Source of the DNA: a bacterium
GTDB taxonomy: Bacteria > Bacillota > Clostridia > Christensenellales > Aristaeellaceae
Direction: 5' to 3'
NCBI GenBank assembly: GCA_004563405.1
Contig: SFTH01000007.1
Location: 62,001 to 126,000, forward strand
DNA length: 64,000 nt
The position numbers were made by a program, and so were the translations under genes. The notes beneath the pieces were generated by a model. That model was not told where the DNA came from. It ran no database searches and saw only the letters and a program-made list of their open reading frames with translations. Position 1 is the stretch's first letter, and each line of letters opens with the position of its first letter. Below, piece by piece: positions 32,650 through 41,275 of this stretch.

Positions 32650-34605
32650 ATGAGTGAATTGAAATTTTCCGAACTGAACCTGATTCCCGAGATGCAGCGC
32701 GCCATCGACGAGCTGGGCTTTGATTGCGCCACGGACATACAGGCCGAGGCCATCCCCCTCATCCGCGAGGGCCGCGACGTAATCGGCAAATCCCAGACCG
32801 GCACGGGAAAGACCCTGGCCTTCGCCATACCGGCCATTGAAAAGATCGACCGCAGCGAGGCCGAAACCACCGTGCAGACCCTCATCCTCTGCCCCACCCG
32901 GGAGCTCGCCCAGCAGGGCTGCGAGGAAATCAAAAAGCTCACGCGCTTCATGACCGACGTATGGGTCACCGACGTATACGGCGGCGCGCCCATGGACCGC
33001 CAGATCGCCCGGCTGAAGCGCTGCAACCTGGTCATCGGCACGCCCGGCCGCGTGATGGACCACATGCGCCGGGGCACGCTGAGCCTGGAGCACGTCAACA
33101 TGGTGGTGCTGGACGAGGCGGACGAAATGCTCTCCATGGGCTTCCGGGAGGACATAGAAACCATCCTCAAGGACGTTCCCGCGCAGCGCCAGACGGTGCT
33201 CTTCTCCGCCACCATGCCCGCGCCGATTCTTGAGCTCACGGAGGAATACCTCACCGAGCCCCACATCATCGAAATCAACCGGGAGCAGGTGACCCTGGAC
33301 AACATCCGCCAGCTCTATGTGGACGTGCCCATGGGCCGCAAGCTGGACGCGCTGAACCTCATCCTGCGCGCCTACGAGCCAAAGCTGTGCATGATCTTCT
33401 GCAACACCAAGCTCATGGTGGAGGAGGTCACCCAGTATCTGAGCCGCAACGGCTTCGCCGCCGAGGCGCTCCACGGAGATCTGAACCAGTCCCAGCGCAC
33501 CCGCGTCATGGACGCGTTCAAGTCCGCACGCATACCGCTGCTGGTGGCCACAGACGTGGCCGCCCGGGGCATCGACGTAAACGGCATCGACTACGTCATC
33601 AACTACGACGTACCCGGCCACGACGAATACTACGTCCACCGCATCGGCCGCACGGGCCGCGCGGGCCGGGAGGGCACGGCGCTCACCATCTGCTCCGGCC
33701 GCAGACAGTACTACATGATCCGGGACCTGGCCCGCGTGGCGAAGTCCGAGATTCGCGAGGTGCCGCTGCCCACGGTGAAGGAGATCCGGGAAAAGCAGCG
33801 GGAGAAGCAGCGCCAGCAGCTGCTGGACGCCATCACCGAGGGCGTTTCCCAGGACTACCAGGACATGGTGAGTCAAATGCTGGAGGCCGGCTGCGATTTG
33901 CAGATGATTGCTGCGGCCGCCCTGCAGACCGCCTTCCGCCGCGAAGAGTTGTCCCTTCAGGACATTCAGTTCGAGCGGCGCAGCGCGGGCGGCGCGCTCT
34001 ACCGCAAGCTGATCATCGGCGTGGGTCGCCGGGACGGCGTCGCACCGAACCACATCGTCAGCGCCGTGGCCTCCGCGGCCAACCTCCCCGGTCGGGAAAT
34101 CGGAAAGATCGAAATCTATGACGCGCAGAGCGTCGTCGGCGTGCCCGCCGCCCGCGCGGACCAGATCGTCCGCGCCCTGAAGAATCTGAAGATCAACGGC
34201 CATCCCGCCCCCGTGCGCCTCTCCGACGAGAAGCCGGAGGCCAGCCCCCGTCCCGGCGCGCGCCGCAGCGGCGCAACCCCCATCGCCGGCCGCCCCCGCC
34301 GCGAAGACGGCGGCCGCAGGGATTCCGCCCGTCCGGACAGGAGCGCAGAGCGCGCCAATCGCGCGCGCCCGGGCGACGGCGCTGCGGATGCCGCCGAACC
34401 TGCCCGGCGCGGCAAGATCCGCCTCTCCGAGAGCGCCCGCGCTCGCCTGCTGGACGCCAGCGACCTCTCCCGCTTTGAGATTCGAAAGCCCCGGGAATCC
34501 GGCCTCAAGTCCAGCCGCGACTTCCATGGCCGCAAGAGCGACGCCCGCAAGCCGCGCGACGCCCGCGGCAAGGGCAAGGGCGACCGGCGTGACCGCAGGC
34601 GCTGA
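32650..34605 (+). CDS. DEAD-box RNA helicase, DeaD/CshA type
   Basis: A 651-residue helicase. The core (1-370) has the Q motif region, SQTGTGKT, PTRELA, VLDEADEML, SAT and HRIGRTGRAGREG. A DbpA-type RNA-binding domain follows (about 465-535, LYRKLIIGVGRRDGV). The last 110 residues are a disordered Arg/Gly/Ser/Asp-rich tail, typical for cold-shock and ribosome-assembly helicases. The start at 32650 has a weak ribosome binding site; an in-frame ATG at 32620 would add ten residues. A TATGAT box at 32611 could be the -10. Confidence 0.95.
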   Translation: MSELKFSELNLIPEMQRAIDELGFDCATDIQAEAIPLIREGRDVIGKSQTGTGKTLAFAIPAIEKIDRSEAETTVQTLILCPTRELAQQGCEEIKKLTRFMTDVWVTDVYGGAPMDRQIARLKRCNLVIGTPGRVMDHMRRGTLSLEHVNMVVLDEADEMLSMGFREDIETILKDVPAQRQTVLFSATMPAPILELTEEYLTEPHIIEINREQVTLDNIRQLYVDVPMGRKLDALNLILRAYEPKLCMIFCNTKLMVEEVTQYLSRNGFAAEALHGDLNQSQRTRVMDAFKSARIPLLVATDVAARGIDVNGIDYVINYDVPGHDEYYVHRIGRTGRAGREGTALTICSGRRQYYMIRDLARVAKSEIREVPLPTVKEIREKQREKQRQQLLDAITEGVSQDYQDMVSQMLEAGCDLQMIAAAALQTAFRREELSLQDIQFERRSAGGALYRKLIIGVGRRDGVAPNHIVSAVASAANLPGREIGKIEIYDAQSVVGVPAARADQIVRALKNLKINGHPAPVRLSDEKPEASPRPGARRSGATPIAGRPRREDGGRRDSARPDRSAERANRARPGDGAADAAEPARRGKIRLSESARARLLDASDLSRFEIRKPRESGLKSSRDFHGRKSDARKPRDARGKGKGDRRDRRR

Positions 34606-34625
34606 ACTGGAGACCCGAAACAAAC

Positions 34626-34669
34626 GGGCGCGGCTTCGGAACAGTCCATTCCGAAGCCGCGCCCTCTCT
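34626..34669 (+). terminator. Terminator of the DEAD-box helicase gene
   Basis: A 16-bp perfect stem (GGGCGCGGCTTCGGAA and its complement) with a 7-base loop, followed by TCTCT. Confidence 0.7.
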
Positions 34670-34683
34670 ACGTCCACGCAATC

Positions 34684-34728
34684 AAAAAGCGCCGCAACAA
34701 CGGTCGTCAAACCGCTGCGCGGCGCCTT
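34684..34728 (-). terminator. Terminator of tgt-yajC
   Basis: A GC-rich hairpin (GGCGCCGC... / ...GCGGCGC) followed on the minus strand by TTTTTG, just after yajC. Confidence 0.8.
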
Positions 34729-34741
34729 TGCGTGCTTTGAA

Positions 34742-35101
34742 TCAGACTTCGGGCATGCTGGCATCGTTTTCGGTGGACACATTCTCCACGGAGCGGATGG
34801 CCCAGCGGGCAATGACCACGGTGTTCTCCAGGGAGCCGAGCTTCAGGGTCACGGTATCCTCCTTCAGCGCGGCGATGGTGCCGTAGAAGCCGCCGATGGT
34901 GCAGATGCGGTCGCCGGTCTTCAGGGAGTTGAGCATGTTCTTGACTGCCTTGTCCTTCTTGCGCTGGGGACGGATCAGCAGGAAATAGAAGATCGCCACC
35001 ATCACGACGATCATGATGATCATGGAAATGAAATCACCGCCGGAATTGGTCGTGGTGCCCGCAGCCGCTTCGGCAATTGCGCTCGTATTGAACAAATTCA
35101 T
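34742..35101 (-). CDS. yajC: Preprotein translocase accessory subunit YajC
   Basis: A 119-residue protein with one membrane helix (about 26-46, MIIMIVVMVAIFYFLLIRPQ) and the YajC pattern IRPQRKKDKAVKNMLNSLKTGDRICTIGG. It associates with SecDF in the Sec translocon. AAGGAG lies about ten bases upstream of the ATG. It follows tgt, the usual arrangement, but is followed by a terminator and no secD/secF. A promoter of its own lies in the 122-base gap after tgt. Confidence 0.95.
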   Translation of the reverse strand: MNLFNTSAIAEAAAGTTTNSGGDFISMIIMIVVMVAIFYFLLIRPQRKKDKAVKNMLNSLKTGDRICTIGGFYGTIAALKEDTVTLKLGSLENTVVIARWAIRSVENVSTENDASMPEV

Positions 35102-35137
35102 AGTTTACAACGCTCCTTTTTACTCTGTATCGTGTAT

Positions 35138-35165
35138 ATTATACCAAGAATTTCCGGCTTTACAA
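35138..35165 (-). promoter_or_regulatory. yajC promoter
   Basis: On the minus strand TTGTAA (35165-35160) and TATAAT (35143-35138) are 16 bases apart. Confidence 0.7.
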
Positions 35166-35223
35166 CGCATTGCTATGGATAATCTGTGTTAATTTATTCA
35201 GATTTTCCATGAACAGGCGAAAC

Positions 35224-36348
35224 TTACCAATTTCCCCGGCCGTGGCGGGCGTAGAATTCGTTCGTCCAGTCCAGCAGCGCGTCGTTTTCAATGGCCGCGC
35301 GCATCTCCTCCATCATGTGGGTGAGGAAATAGATGTTGTGGATGCTGTTGAGCCGAAGCGCCAGGATTTCTCCGGCCTTGAACAGGTGACGGATGTATCC
35401 GCGGGTGAAGTTTCTGCAGGCGTAGCAGTCGCAATCCGCGTCCAGCGGCGTGAAATCCTCCGCGTATTTGGCGTTGCGCACCACCAGCCGTCCGTCGTGG
35501 GTAAAGACCGTGCCGTTGCGGGCCACGCGGGTGGCCAGCACGCAGTCAAACATGTCCACGCCACGCAGAACGCCCTCGATCAGGCAGTCCGGCGATCCCA
35601 CGCCCATCAGATAGCGGGGCTTGTGCTCGGGCATGTAGGGCATCATCTTGTCCAGCATGTCGTACATGATCTCCTTGGGCTCGCCCACGGAGAGGCCGCC
35701 GATGCCGAAGCCCGGAAGATCCAGCTTCGCCATCTCCTTCGCACATTCGATGCGCAAATCCGAATAGAACGCGCCCTGCACGATGCCAAACAGCGCCTGA
35801 TCCTCCCGCGTCTTGGCCTTCATGCACCGCTCCAGCCAGCGCAGCGTGCGGTACATCGCGTCCTTCGCCCGGTTGTAATCGCAGGGATAGGGCGAGCACT
35901 CGTCAAACTGCATGGCGATATCCGCGCCCAGCGCCTCCTGAATGGCGATGGAGTCCTCCGGGGCGATGAACTGGCGGCTGCCATCCAGGTGGGAGCGGAA
36001 CTCCACGCCCTCGTCGGTCAGCTTGCGCAGATCCGCCAGGGAAAACACCTGAAATCCGCCGCTGTCTGTGAGTATGGGCCGATCCCAGTTCATGAATGCG
36101 TGCAGTCCGCCCGCCTTCTTCACCAGCTCCTCGCCGGGGCGCAAGTGCAGGTGATAGGTATTGGACAGGATGATCTGCGCGCCGCAGTCCTTCAATTCGT
36201 CCGGCGACATGGTCTTGACGCTCGCCTGGGTACCCACCGGCATGAAGATGGGCGTCTCGATCACGCCGTGGGGCGTGTGCAGGCGGCCCCTGCGCGCGCC
36301 GGTCTGCTTGCAGATGTGCAGAAGTTCAAACTCAAAGGGTCTTTCCAT
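35224..36348 (-). CDS. tgt: tRNA-guanine transglycosylase
   Basis: A 374-residue enzyme that exchanges guanine 34 for preQ1 in queuosine tRNAs. The substrate motif (LTDSGGFQVFSL), GIGGLSVGEP, the catalytic Asp region (FDCVLATRVARNGT) and the zinc site CDCYACRNFTRGYIRH are all present. The start at 36348 is chosen by alignment to the family (MERPFEF); the ribosome binding site is weak (GGAGG 14 bases upstream). No other queuosine genes are in the window. Confidence 0.96.
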   Translation of the reverse strand: MERPFEFELLHICKQTGARRGRLHTPHGVIETPIFMPVGTQASVKTMSPDELKDCGAQIILSNTYHLHLRPGEELVKKAGGLHAFMNWDRPILTDSGGFQVFSLADLRKLTDEGVEFRSHLDGSRQFIAPEDSIAIQEALGADIAMQFDECSPYPCDYNRAKDAMYRTLRWLERCMKAKTREDQALFGIVQGAFYSDLRIECAKEMAKLDLPGFGIGGLSVGEPKEIMYDMLDKMMPYMPEHKPRYLMGVGSPDCLIEGVLRGVDMFDCVLATRVARNGTVFTHDGRLVVRNAKYAEDFTPLDADCDCYACRNFTRGYIRHLFKAGEILALRLNSIHNIYFLTHMMEEMRAAIENDALLDWTNEFYARHGRGNW

Positions 36349-36455
36349 GCTCGTTCTCAAAGCCTCCGATCCCGTTTTCCGAAGAATACCGGCGCCATTC
36401 TCCGAATGCCGCCGGTTCATGCGGTTCCGCGTCCGGCCGCCGCTCTCCTTTGCCT

Positions 36456-36486
36456 AAAAAAAGTGACCTGCGCATTGCGGGTCACT
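36456..36486 (-). terminator. Terminator of the Ig-like surface protein gene
   Basis: An AGTGACC/GGTCACT stem with GC core, followed on the minus strand by seven T residues. Confidence 0.85.
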
Positions 36487-36502
36487 CAGAATACCCTCTG
36501 TC

Positions 36503-36973
36503 CTATGCCCTCGCACTACGGCGCAGCAGAAGCACAAGCGCGCACGCAGCCAGCGCAAACACCGCCGCAGCTGCACCCACCGGCAGGGAGGAATCGCCCG
36601 ACTGGGGAATGCCGCCGCCGATGACGCGCGCGCTGATGTCCATGCTCACGAGCATGCTTCCATCCGCGTCAAACGCATCCATCCGATATACGCCGCTGTT
36701 CTCCACCTGGGCGTTGACGATGCTGTACGCCTTCTGGGTCGCGCCGGGGATGGCCTCGCCCTCGAAGTACCACTGATAGCTCTCGGGCTCGACGCCGTCG
36801 ATATTGACCTCCATGGAGAGATCCTCGCCGGCGTTCACCTCGGCGCTCTGGGTCATGCGGGAAACGCGCATCACGACCGTCGTCGAAATCGCACCCTCAG
36901 TCAGCGCACACGCGCCTGCTGCCAACACCAATACGGCCAGCAGGGCCGCGAGCCACTTTCTGTATCGGTTCAC
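36503..36973 (-). CDS. Small secreted protein with an Ig-like domain and a sortase-type C-terminus
   Basis: A 156-residue protein. Residues 1-23 are a signal peptide. The middle (about 30-118) looks like an immunoglobulin fold (YQWYFEGEAIPGATQ, then SGVYRMDAFD). The end has IPQSGDSS, a stretch of about 18 hydrophobic residues and RRSARA, the layout of a cell-wall sorting signal; IPQSG would be a variant of LPxTG. The start is GTG at 36973 with GAGGAGG eight bases upstream. It is monocistronic. The ligand or partner is unknown. Confidence 0.75.
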   Translation of the reverse strand: MNRYRKWLAALLAVLVLAAGACALTEGAISTTVVMRVSRMTQSAEVNAGEDLSMEVNIDGVEPESYQWYFEGEAIPGATQKAYSIVNAQVENSGVYRMDAFDADGSMLVSMDISARVIGGGIPQSGDSSLPVGAAAAVFALAACALVLLLRRSARA

Positions 36974-37151
36974 GGAGTTAGCCTCCTCATTCTTATTCCA
37001 TAATCAGTATTATTCTATACCATAACTCGACACAGTTCAACGTTTTTTGCCCTTTCTGCATAAAATTGACTATTTTCTGCAATAATTATCCCGTTGTTCG
37101 TAACGCTTATTCATTTATTTTTAATGTATTCCTTCCACCGCGCGGCTATGC

Positions 37152-37181
37152 TTTACATCCCTGCGGCGCAGGTGGTATAAT
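37152..37181 (+). promoter_or_regulatory. Promoter of the GT-C-like membrane protein gene
   Basis: TTTACA (37152-37157) and TATAAT (37176-37181) are 18 bases apart, 30 bases before the start codon. Confidence 0.7.
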
Positions 37182-37211
37182 TGAAAAAAACTTCGAACCG
37201 ATGGAGGCGCT

Positions 37212-39140
37212 ATGGGCGGTATACTCTTTCTTTGCGGCTTTCTGATCTGCGGCGTGGTCATTGCCGATCAGCTCTTTTTGAAAAAAACTGCGCTGACGCG
37301 CCTTTGGCTGGGACTCTGCGCAGGGCTGATGCTGATGATGTGGCTTCCGGCGCTGTTCGCCTTCCCGCTTGACTTCACCCGCACGGCGAACCTTCTGGGC
37401 CTGGCCACGGCTGCCCTCGCTGCGGGCATTCTCTCCTGGCGGGGGCGCAGGCGGCTGCGCAACCGCGCGCCCTTCTGCGGCGATCTCTCTCCCCGCCTGC
37501 TCCTTGCGCTGCTGGTTCCGTTCGTGCTGCTCAGCGCCTATCTTCAGTACACCCACATTCTGCGAAATGTGGACGGCGCGCTGCATGTGGGCCAGTCCAC
37601 CTACGGCGACCTCTGCCTGCATCTGGGCATCGCCACCAGCCTGCGCAACGCCCCCTTCCCCCCGGAATACTCCATCCTTCCCGACACGCTGCTGGGCTAT
37701 CCCTTCCTGGGGGACAGCATGGTCACCTCCATGCTGCTCTTCGGCGGCGACCTCGCGCTCTCCTTCACGATCACCGGCACTCTGATGATGGCACTGGTCT
37801 ACGCGGGCTTCATCCTCTTTTCCTGGGAGCTGACCCACCGAAAGGGCGCGGTAGCGCTCGCCTTTGCGCTGATGTTCGTCAACGGCGGTCTGGGCTTTCT
37901 CTACGTCTTTGATGGCGCATTCAAGGACCCCACCATGCTCTACAACGTATTCACCGGCTTTTACAACGCGCCGACGAACATGCCGGATCTCAACCTGCGC
38001 TGGGTCAATGTGATCTGCGACATGATGATTCCCCAGCGCACGCTCCTGTGCGGCTGGATGACGCTGCTTCCCGCGCTGTACATGCTGGTGGATGCGATCC
38101 GGGAGAACAGCGTCCGCCGCTTCGCCCTGCTGGGCGTTTGGGCCGGGCTGATGCCCATGGTGCACACCCATTCCTTCTTTGCGCTGGGACTGTTGAGCGC
38201 GGGCGTCATGCTGCACCGGCTGGTCTCCTGTCCCCGCCCGGAGCGCCGCGCCTGCCTCGTGCGCTTCCTGTGCTACGGCGCGACGGCGCTGATGCTGGCC
38301 CTTCCCCAGCTGCTCACCTGGACCTTCCCCCAGACCGTCGGCGGCGGCAGCCTCGCGCTGCGCTTCAATTGGGTCAACAACCAGGGCGACGGCCGCCTGA
38401 TCGACGGCTACTTCTGGTTCTGGATCAAGAACGTCGGCCCGGTCTATCTGATCATGGTTCCCGCCGCGCTGAGCGCGAAGAAGGGCAGCATGCAGCGCTC
38501 CCTCTCCCTGGGCGCGCTGGTCATCTACACCGTGGCGGAGCTGATTCAGTTCCAGCCCAACCCCTATGACAACAACAAGCTCTTCTATGTGGCCTATATG
38601 CTCATGCTCCCCATCGCGGCGCTCTACCTTGTGCAGCTCTGGAACAAGCTGCGGGACGTGCGTGGGCGCGCGCTGCTGGCCTGCCTCTTCATCGGCGCAT
38701 CCATCCTCTCCGGCGCGCTCTCCCTGGCCCGCGAAGCCGTCTCAGATTACCAGCTCTTCAGCGCCGCGGAGGTTCAGGCAGCGGATTTCATCGAGGAAAA
38801 TCTCCCCGCGGATGCGGTCGTCCTCACCGGCAACCAGCATAATAACGCCGTGGCCGCGCTCACGGGCCGGAACATCGTCTGCGGCACGGGCAGCTACCTC
38901 TACTACCACGGCCTGGATTACGGCGCCCAGCTGGAGGCCGAAAAGCGCATGCTCACCAATCCCGGCGACAATCTGGAGCTGTTTGAGCAGTACGGCGTGG
39001 ACTACGTCTACATCTCCAACCACGAGCGGTTTGGCTTTGAAGCGGACGAGGCATGGTTCGCCGGGCATCTGCGCTGCATCTACGACGCGGGCGGAATCCG
39101 CATCTACGCCTTCGATGGCGAGAATATGACAAGTCCGTGA
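37212..39140 (+). CDS. Large polytopic membrane protein, GT-C glycosyltransferase-like architecture
   Basis: A 642-residue protein with about 12-13 hydrophobic helices over residues 1-520 and a soluble C-terminal domain (about 520-642, ADFIEENLPADAVVLTGNQHNN and YGVDYVYISNHE). The overall layout, with conserved polar residues in the early loops and a C-terminal soluble part, resembles membrane GT-C glycosyltransferases or mannosyltransferase-like proteins. I see no family signature that fixes the substrate. GGAGG lies four bases before the ATG. It is followed in the same direction by a peptidoglycan-binding lipoprotein. Confidence 0.7.
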   Translation: MGGILFLCGFLICGVVIADQLFLKKTALTRLWLGLCAGLMLMMWLPALFAFPLDFTRTANLLGLATAALAAGILSWRGRRRLRNRAPFCGDLSPRLLLALLVPFVLLSAYLQYTHILRNVDGALHVGQSTYGDLCLHLGIATSLRNAPFPPEYSILPDTLLGYPFLGDSMVTSMLLFGGDLALSFTITGTLMMALVYAGFILFSWELTHRKGAVALAFALMFVNGGLGFLYVFDGAFKDPTMLYNVFTGFYNAPTNMPDLNLRWVNVICDMMIPQRTLLCGWMTLLPALYMLVDAIRENSVRRFALLGVWAGLMPMVHTHSFFALGLLSAGVMLHRLVSCPRPERRACLVRFLCYGATALMLALPQLLTWTFPQTVGGGSLALRFNWVNNQGDGRLIDGYFWFWIKNVGPVYLIMVPAALSAKKGSMQRSLSLGALVIYTVAELIQFQPNPYDNNKLFYVAYMLMLPIAALYLVQLWNKLRDVRGRALLACLFIGASILSGALSLAREAVSDYQLFSAAEVQAADFIEENLPADAVVLTGNQHNNAVAALTGRNIVCGTGSYLYYHGLDYGAQLEAEKRMLTNPGDNLELFEQYGVDYVYISNHERFGFEADEAWFAGHLRCIYDAGGIRIYAFDGENMTSP

Positions 39141-39251
39141 ATTGCGCAAATTCCCTTGTGTTCCGCTCCGACATGCGTTAAAATAGGGGATGTATAATTG
39201 TTAAGAAGCGATGCCGCCCACGCGGCTGTTCGATATGCCGGAGGTTTACCA

Positions 39252-41054
39252 ATGTCAAAGTGTGCAAAGAGGGTTCTGCTGCTCGGCCTGACGGGCGCGC
39301 TGTGCGCCGTCCTGTCTGGCTGCGACGTGCAGCTGGATGAACAGATGCTCAACGCGCCGGCAGATTACAGCATCAGCATTTCCCTGCCCTATGCCACCGT
39401 CACGCCGCCCCCCGCCCAGAAGGAGGAGGCTCAGGCGCTGGTCATTGATTCTGAAGGCGGCGTCATCGTCAATGATTCCAATTCCATTCTCCAGGGCGAA
39501 GTGGCCGGCCTGGAGAGCAGCGCGGGCAACTACAAGTCCCTGCGCCAGGGCAACACGGGCCTGGCCGTGCAGGCTCTCCAGACCCGCCTGAAGGAGCTGG
39601 GCTACTTCACCGAGGAAGTTTCCGGCGTCTTTGACGCGGATACCGAAGCTGCCGTGCGCCGCTTCGAGCAAACCTATGGCACCATGCAGACGGGCGTCGC
39701 CACAGCGGACCTTCAGTCCCGGCTGTTCTCCTCCGACGCGCTCGTGTACGGCAGCGAGGCCTACAATGCCGCAGTCGTCGCCCAGTACAGGGTGCTCCAG
39801 CGCGGCGACGTGGGCAGCTCGGTGTACTCCCTTCAGCAGCGCCTGAAAAATCTCGGCTATCCCATCGGCGAGCTCACCGGCATCTACGACAACGAAACCG
39901 CCAACGCGGTCATGCTCTTCTACGAGGCCTACGGCCTCACCGCCAGCGACGTGGCCAACGTCGCCCTCCAGAAGGAGCTCTACTCCGATTCCGCCCGCAC
40001 CTACGGCGACGCGGACAGCGCGCCCGTCAGTGCGAGCAGCTCCATGAATGTCATGAACGAAGATACCGTCCAGGAGATTCAGCAGCGCCTGATCGACCTG
40101 GGCTATCTCTCCGGCAGTGCCGACGGCGTCCTCGACCGCCGCACGGAGATCGCGGCGCGCCTCTTCGAGGAGGCCTGCGGCCAGCTCTCCTCCGGCGAGA
40201 TGGGCAGCGACCTCCAGGCCCTGCTCTCTGTGGAGAACGCCCCCTCCTTCGACACCTTCTCCGCCCGCTACGCCAACCTCATTGAGGGCTCCAGCGGCGA
40301 AAGTGTGTCCCGGCTCCAGGAGCGCCTGGTTGAACTCGGCTTCGCCAGCGGCAGCGCCACCGGCGAATACGGCAGCGCCACCACCGCCTCCGTCAAGCTC
40401 TTCCAGGGCAAGAACGGGCTCGAGGAGACGGGCGTCGCCAGCGTCTACACCCAGGCCGTGCTCTACTCCACCTTCGCGCTGAACATCGACGGCGAAACCG
40501 CCATCAGTACCGTTCCCGCGGCCACCGCCGCACCGGAAGCGCCCGCAGTTGAGGAAGCCGCCACCCGGCTCGCCGTGGGCAGCACGGGCGAGACCGTCCT
40601 GCGGCTGCAGCAGCGCCTGACGGAGCTGGGCTTCGTCTCCTCCGTCACCGGCAACTACGACAATCTCACCGGGCGCGCCGTCTCCTCCTTCCAGGCCTCC
40701 ATCGGCTGCGATCCCGACGGCGTGGCCACCGAGGCCCTTCAGGCCTTCCTCTATTCCAGTGCGGCCCCGTACAACGGTCTGCGCTTCTACGACGCGGTGC
40801 AGCCCTACCACAGCCTCAGCACCGGCGACAGCGGCGACGAGGTCACCGCGCTCCAGAAGCGCCTGTGGGAGCTGGGACTTCTGGACAAAGAGGACATACG
40901 CGACAGCGTGGGCACCTACAACGAGGCCACCGCCCTCGCCGTCACCGCCCTTCAGGAATCCATCGGCTATGAAAGCCCCAACGGCGTAGCCAGCGCAGAG
41001 CTCCAGTGCTACATGTTCTCCGACAACAGCTCCACCTTCGGCGGCGAAGAATAA
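39252..41054 (+). CDS. Lipoprotein with six peptidoglycan-binding repeats
   Basis: A 600-residue exported protein. The signal peptide ends in the lipobox LSGC (Cys24). After a Pro/Ala-rich spacer come six peptidoglycan-binding_1-type repeats (roughly 75-135, 150-210, 235-290, 310-370, 415-475 and 490-555). Each has the core LQxRLxELGY...G.yd..T..av..FQ. No catalytic domain follows, so it is a binding or scaffold protein. The ATG at 39252 has GGAGG eight bases upstream. A TATAAT at 39193 may serve as its own promoter. Confidence 0.85.
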   Translation: MSKCAKRVLLLGLTGALCAVLSGCDVQLDEQMLNAPADYSISISLPYATVTPPPAQKEEAQALVIDSEGGVIVNDSNSILQGEVAGLESSAGNYKSLRQGNTGLAVQALQTRLKELGYFTEEVSGVFDADTEAAVRRFEQTYGTMQTGVATADLQSRLFSSDALVYGSEAYNAAVVAQYRVLQRGDVGSSVYSLQQRLKNLGYPIGELTGIYDNETANAVMLFYEAYGLTASDVANVALQKELYSDSARTYGDADSAPVSASSSMNVMNEDTVQEIQQRLIDLGYLSGSADGVLDRRTEIAARLFEEACGQLSSGEMGSDLQALLSVENAPSFDTFSARYANLIEGSSGESVSRLQERLVELGFASGSATGEYGSATTASVKLFQGKNGLEETGVASVYTQAVLYSTFALNIDGETAISTVPAATAAPEAPAVEEAATRLAVGSTGETVLRLQQRLTELGFVSSVTGNYDNLTGRAVSSFQASIGCDPDGVATEALQAFLYSSAAPYNGLRFYDAVQPYHSLSTGDSGDEVTALQKRLWELGLLDKEDIRDSVGTYNEATALAVTALQESIGYESPNGVASAELQCYMFSDNSSTFGGEE

Positions 41055-41067
41055 CCTGGATCAAACA

Positions 41068-41106
41068 AAGGCGCATCCCCTTCCGCGGGAAACCGGGATG
41101 CGCCTT
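41068..41106 (+). terminator. Terminator after the peptidoglycan-binding lipoprotein
   Basis: AAGGCGCATCCC and GGGATGCGCCTT form a 12-bp stem with an inner loop; the T-run is short (TTCGTC). Confidence 0.65.
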
Positions 41107-41212
41107 CGTCTGTCCTGCCGCGCCGCACGACCCTTCGCAGGGCCGCTCAGCCGTTCGAATCCCCTGCATCCGGCAAAAGCCGCCCTTCGGGGAATCCGCC
41201 GCGCGATACAAA

Positions 41213-41252
41213 GGCAGGGCCCGCGACGCCTCGCGCGTCTCCGGGCCCTGCC
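41213..41252 (-). terminator. Hairpin after the XpaC-like gene
   Basis: An 11-bp perfect stem (GGCAGGGCCCG / CGGGCCCTGCC) between convergent genes. CTTTG follows on the minus strand and TTCTCTTTC on the plus strand. Confidence 0.6.
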
Positions 41253-41275
41253 TTCTCTTTCAATTGTACCGCACC

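Noticed and set aside
39575..41000. CRISPR-like repetition in the peptidoglycan-binding gene
   Set aside because: The repeats are diverged protein-domain repeats of about 60-80 residues within one gene, not short direct repeats with spacers.
41150..41180. tRNA-like T-loop sequence GTTCGAATCCCC
   Set aside because: The flanking bases do not form the five-base T-stem, and no matching acceptor, D or anticodon arms are found.
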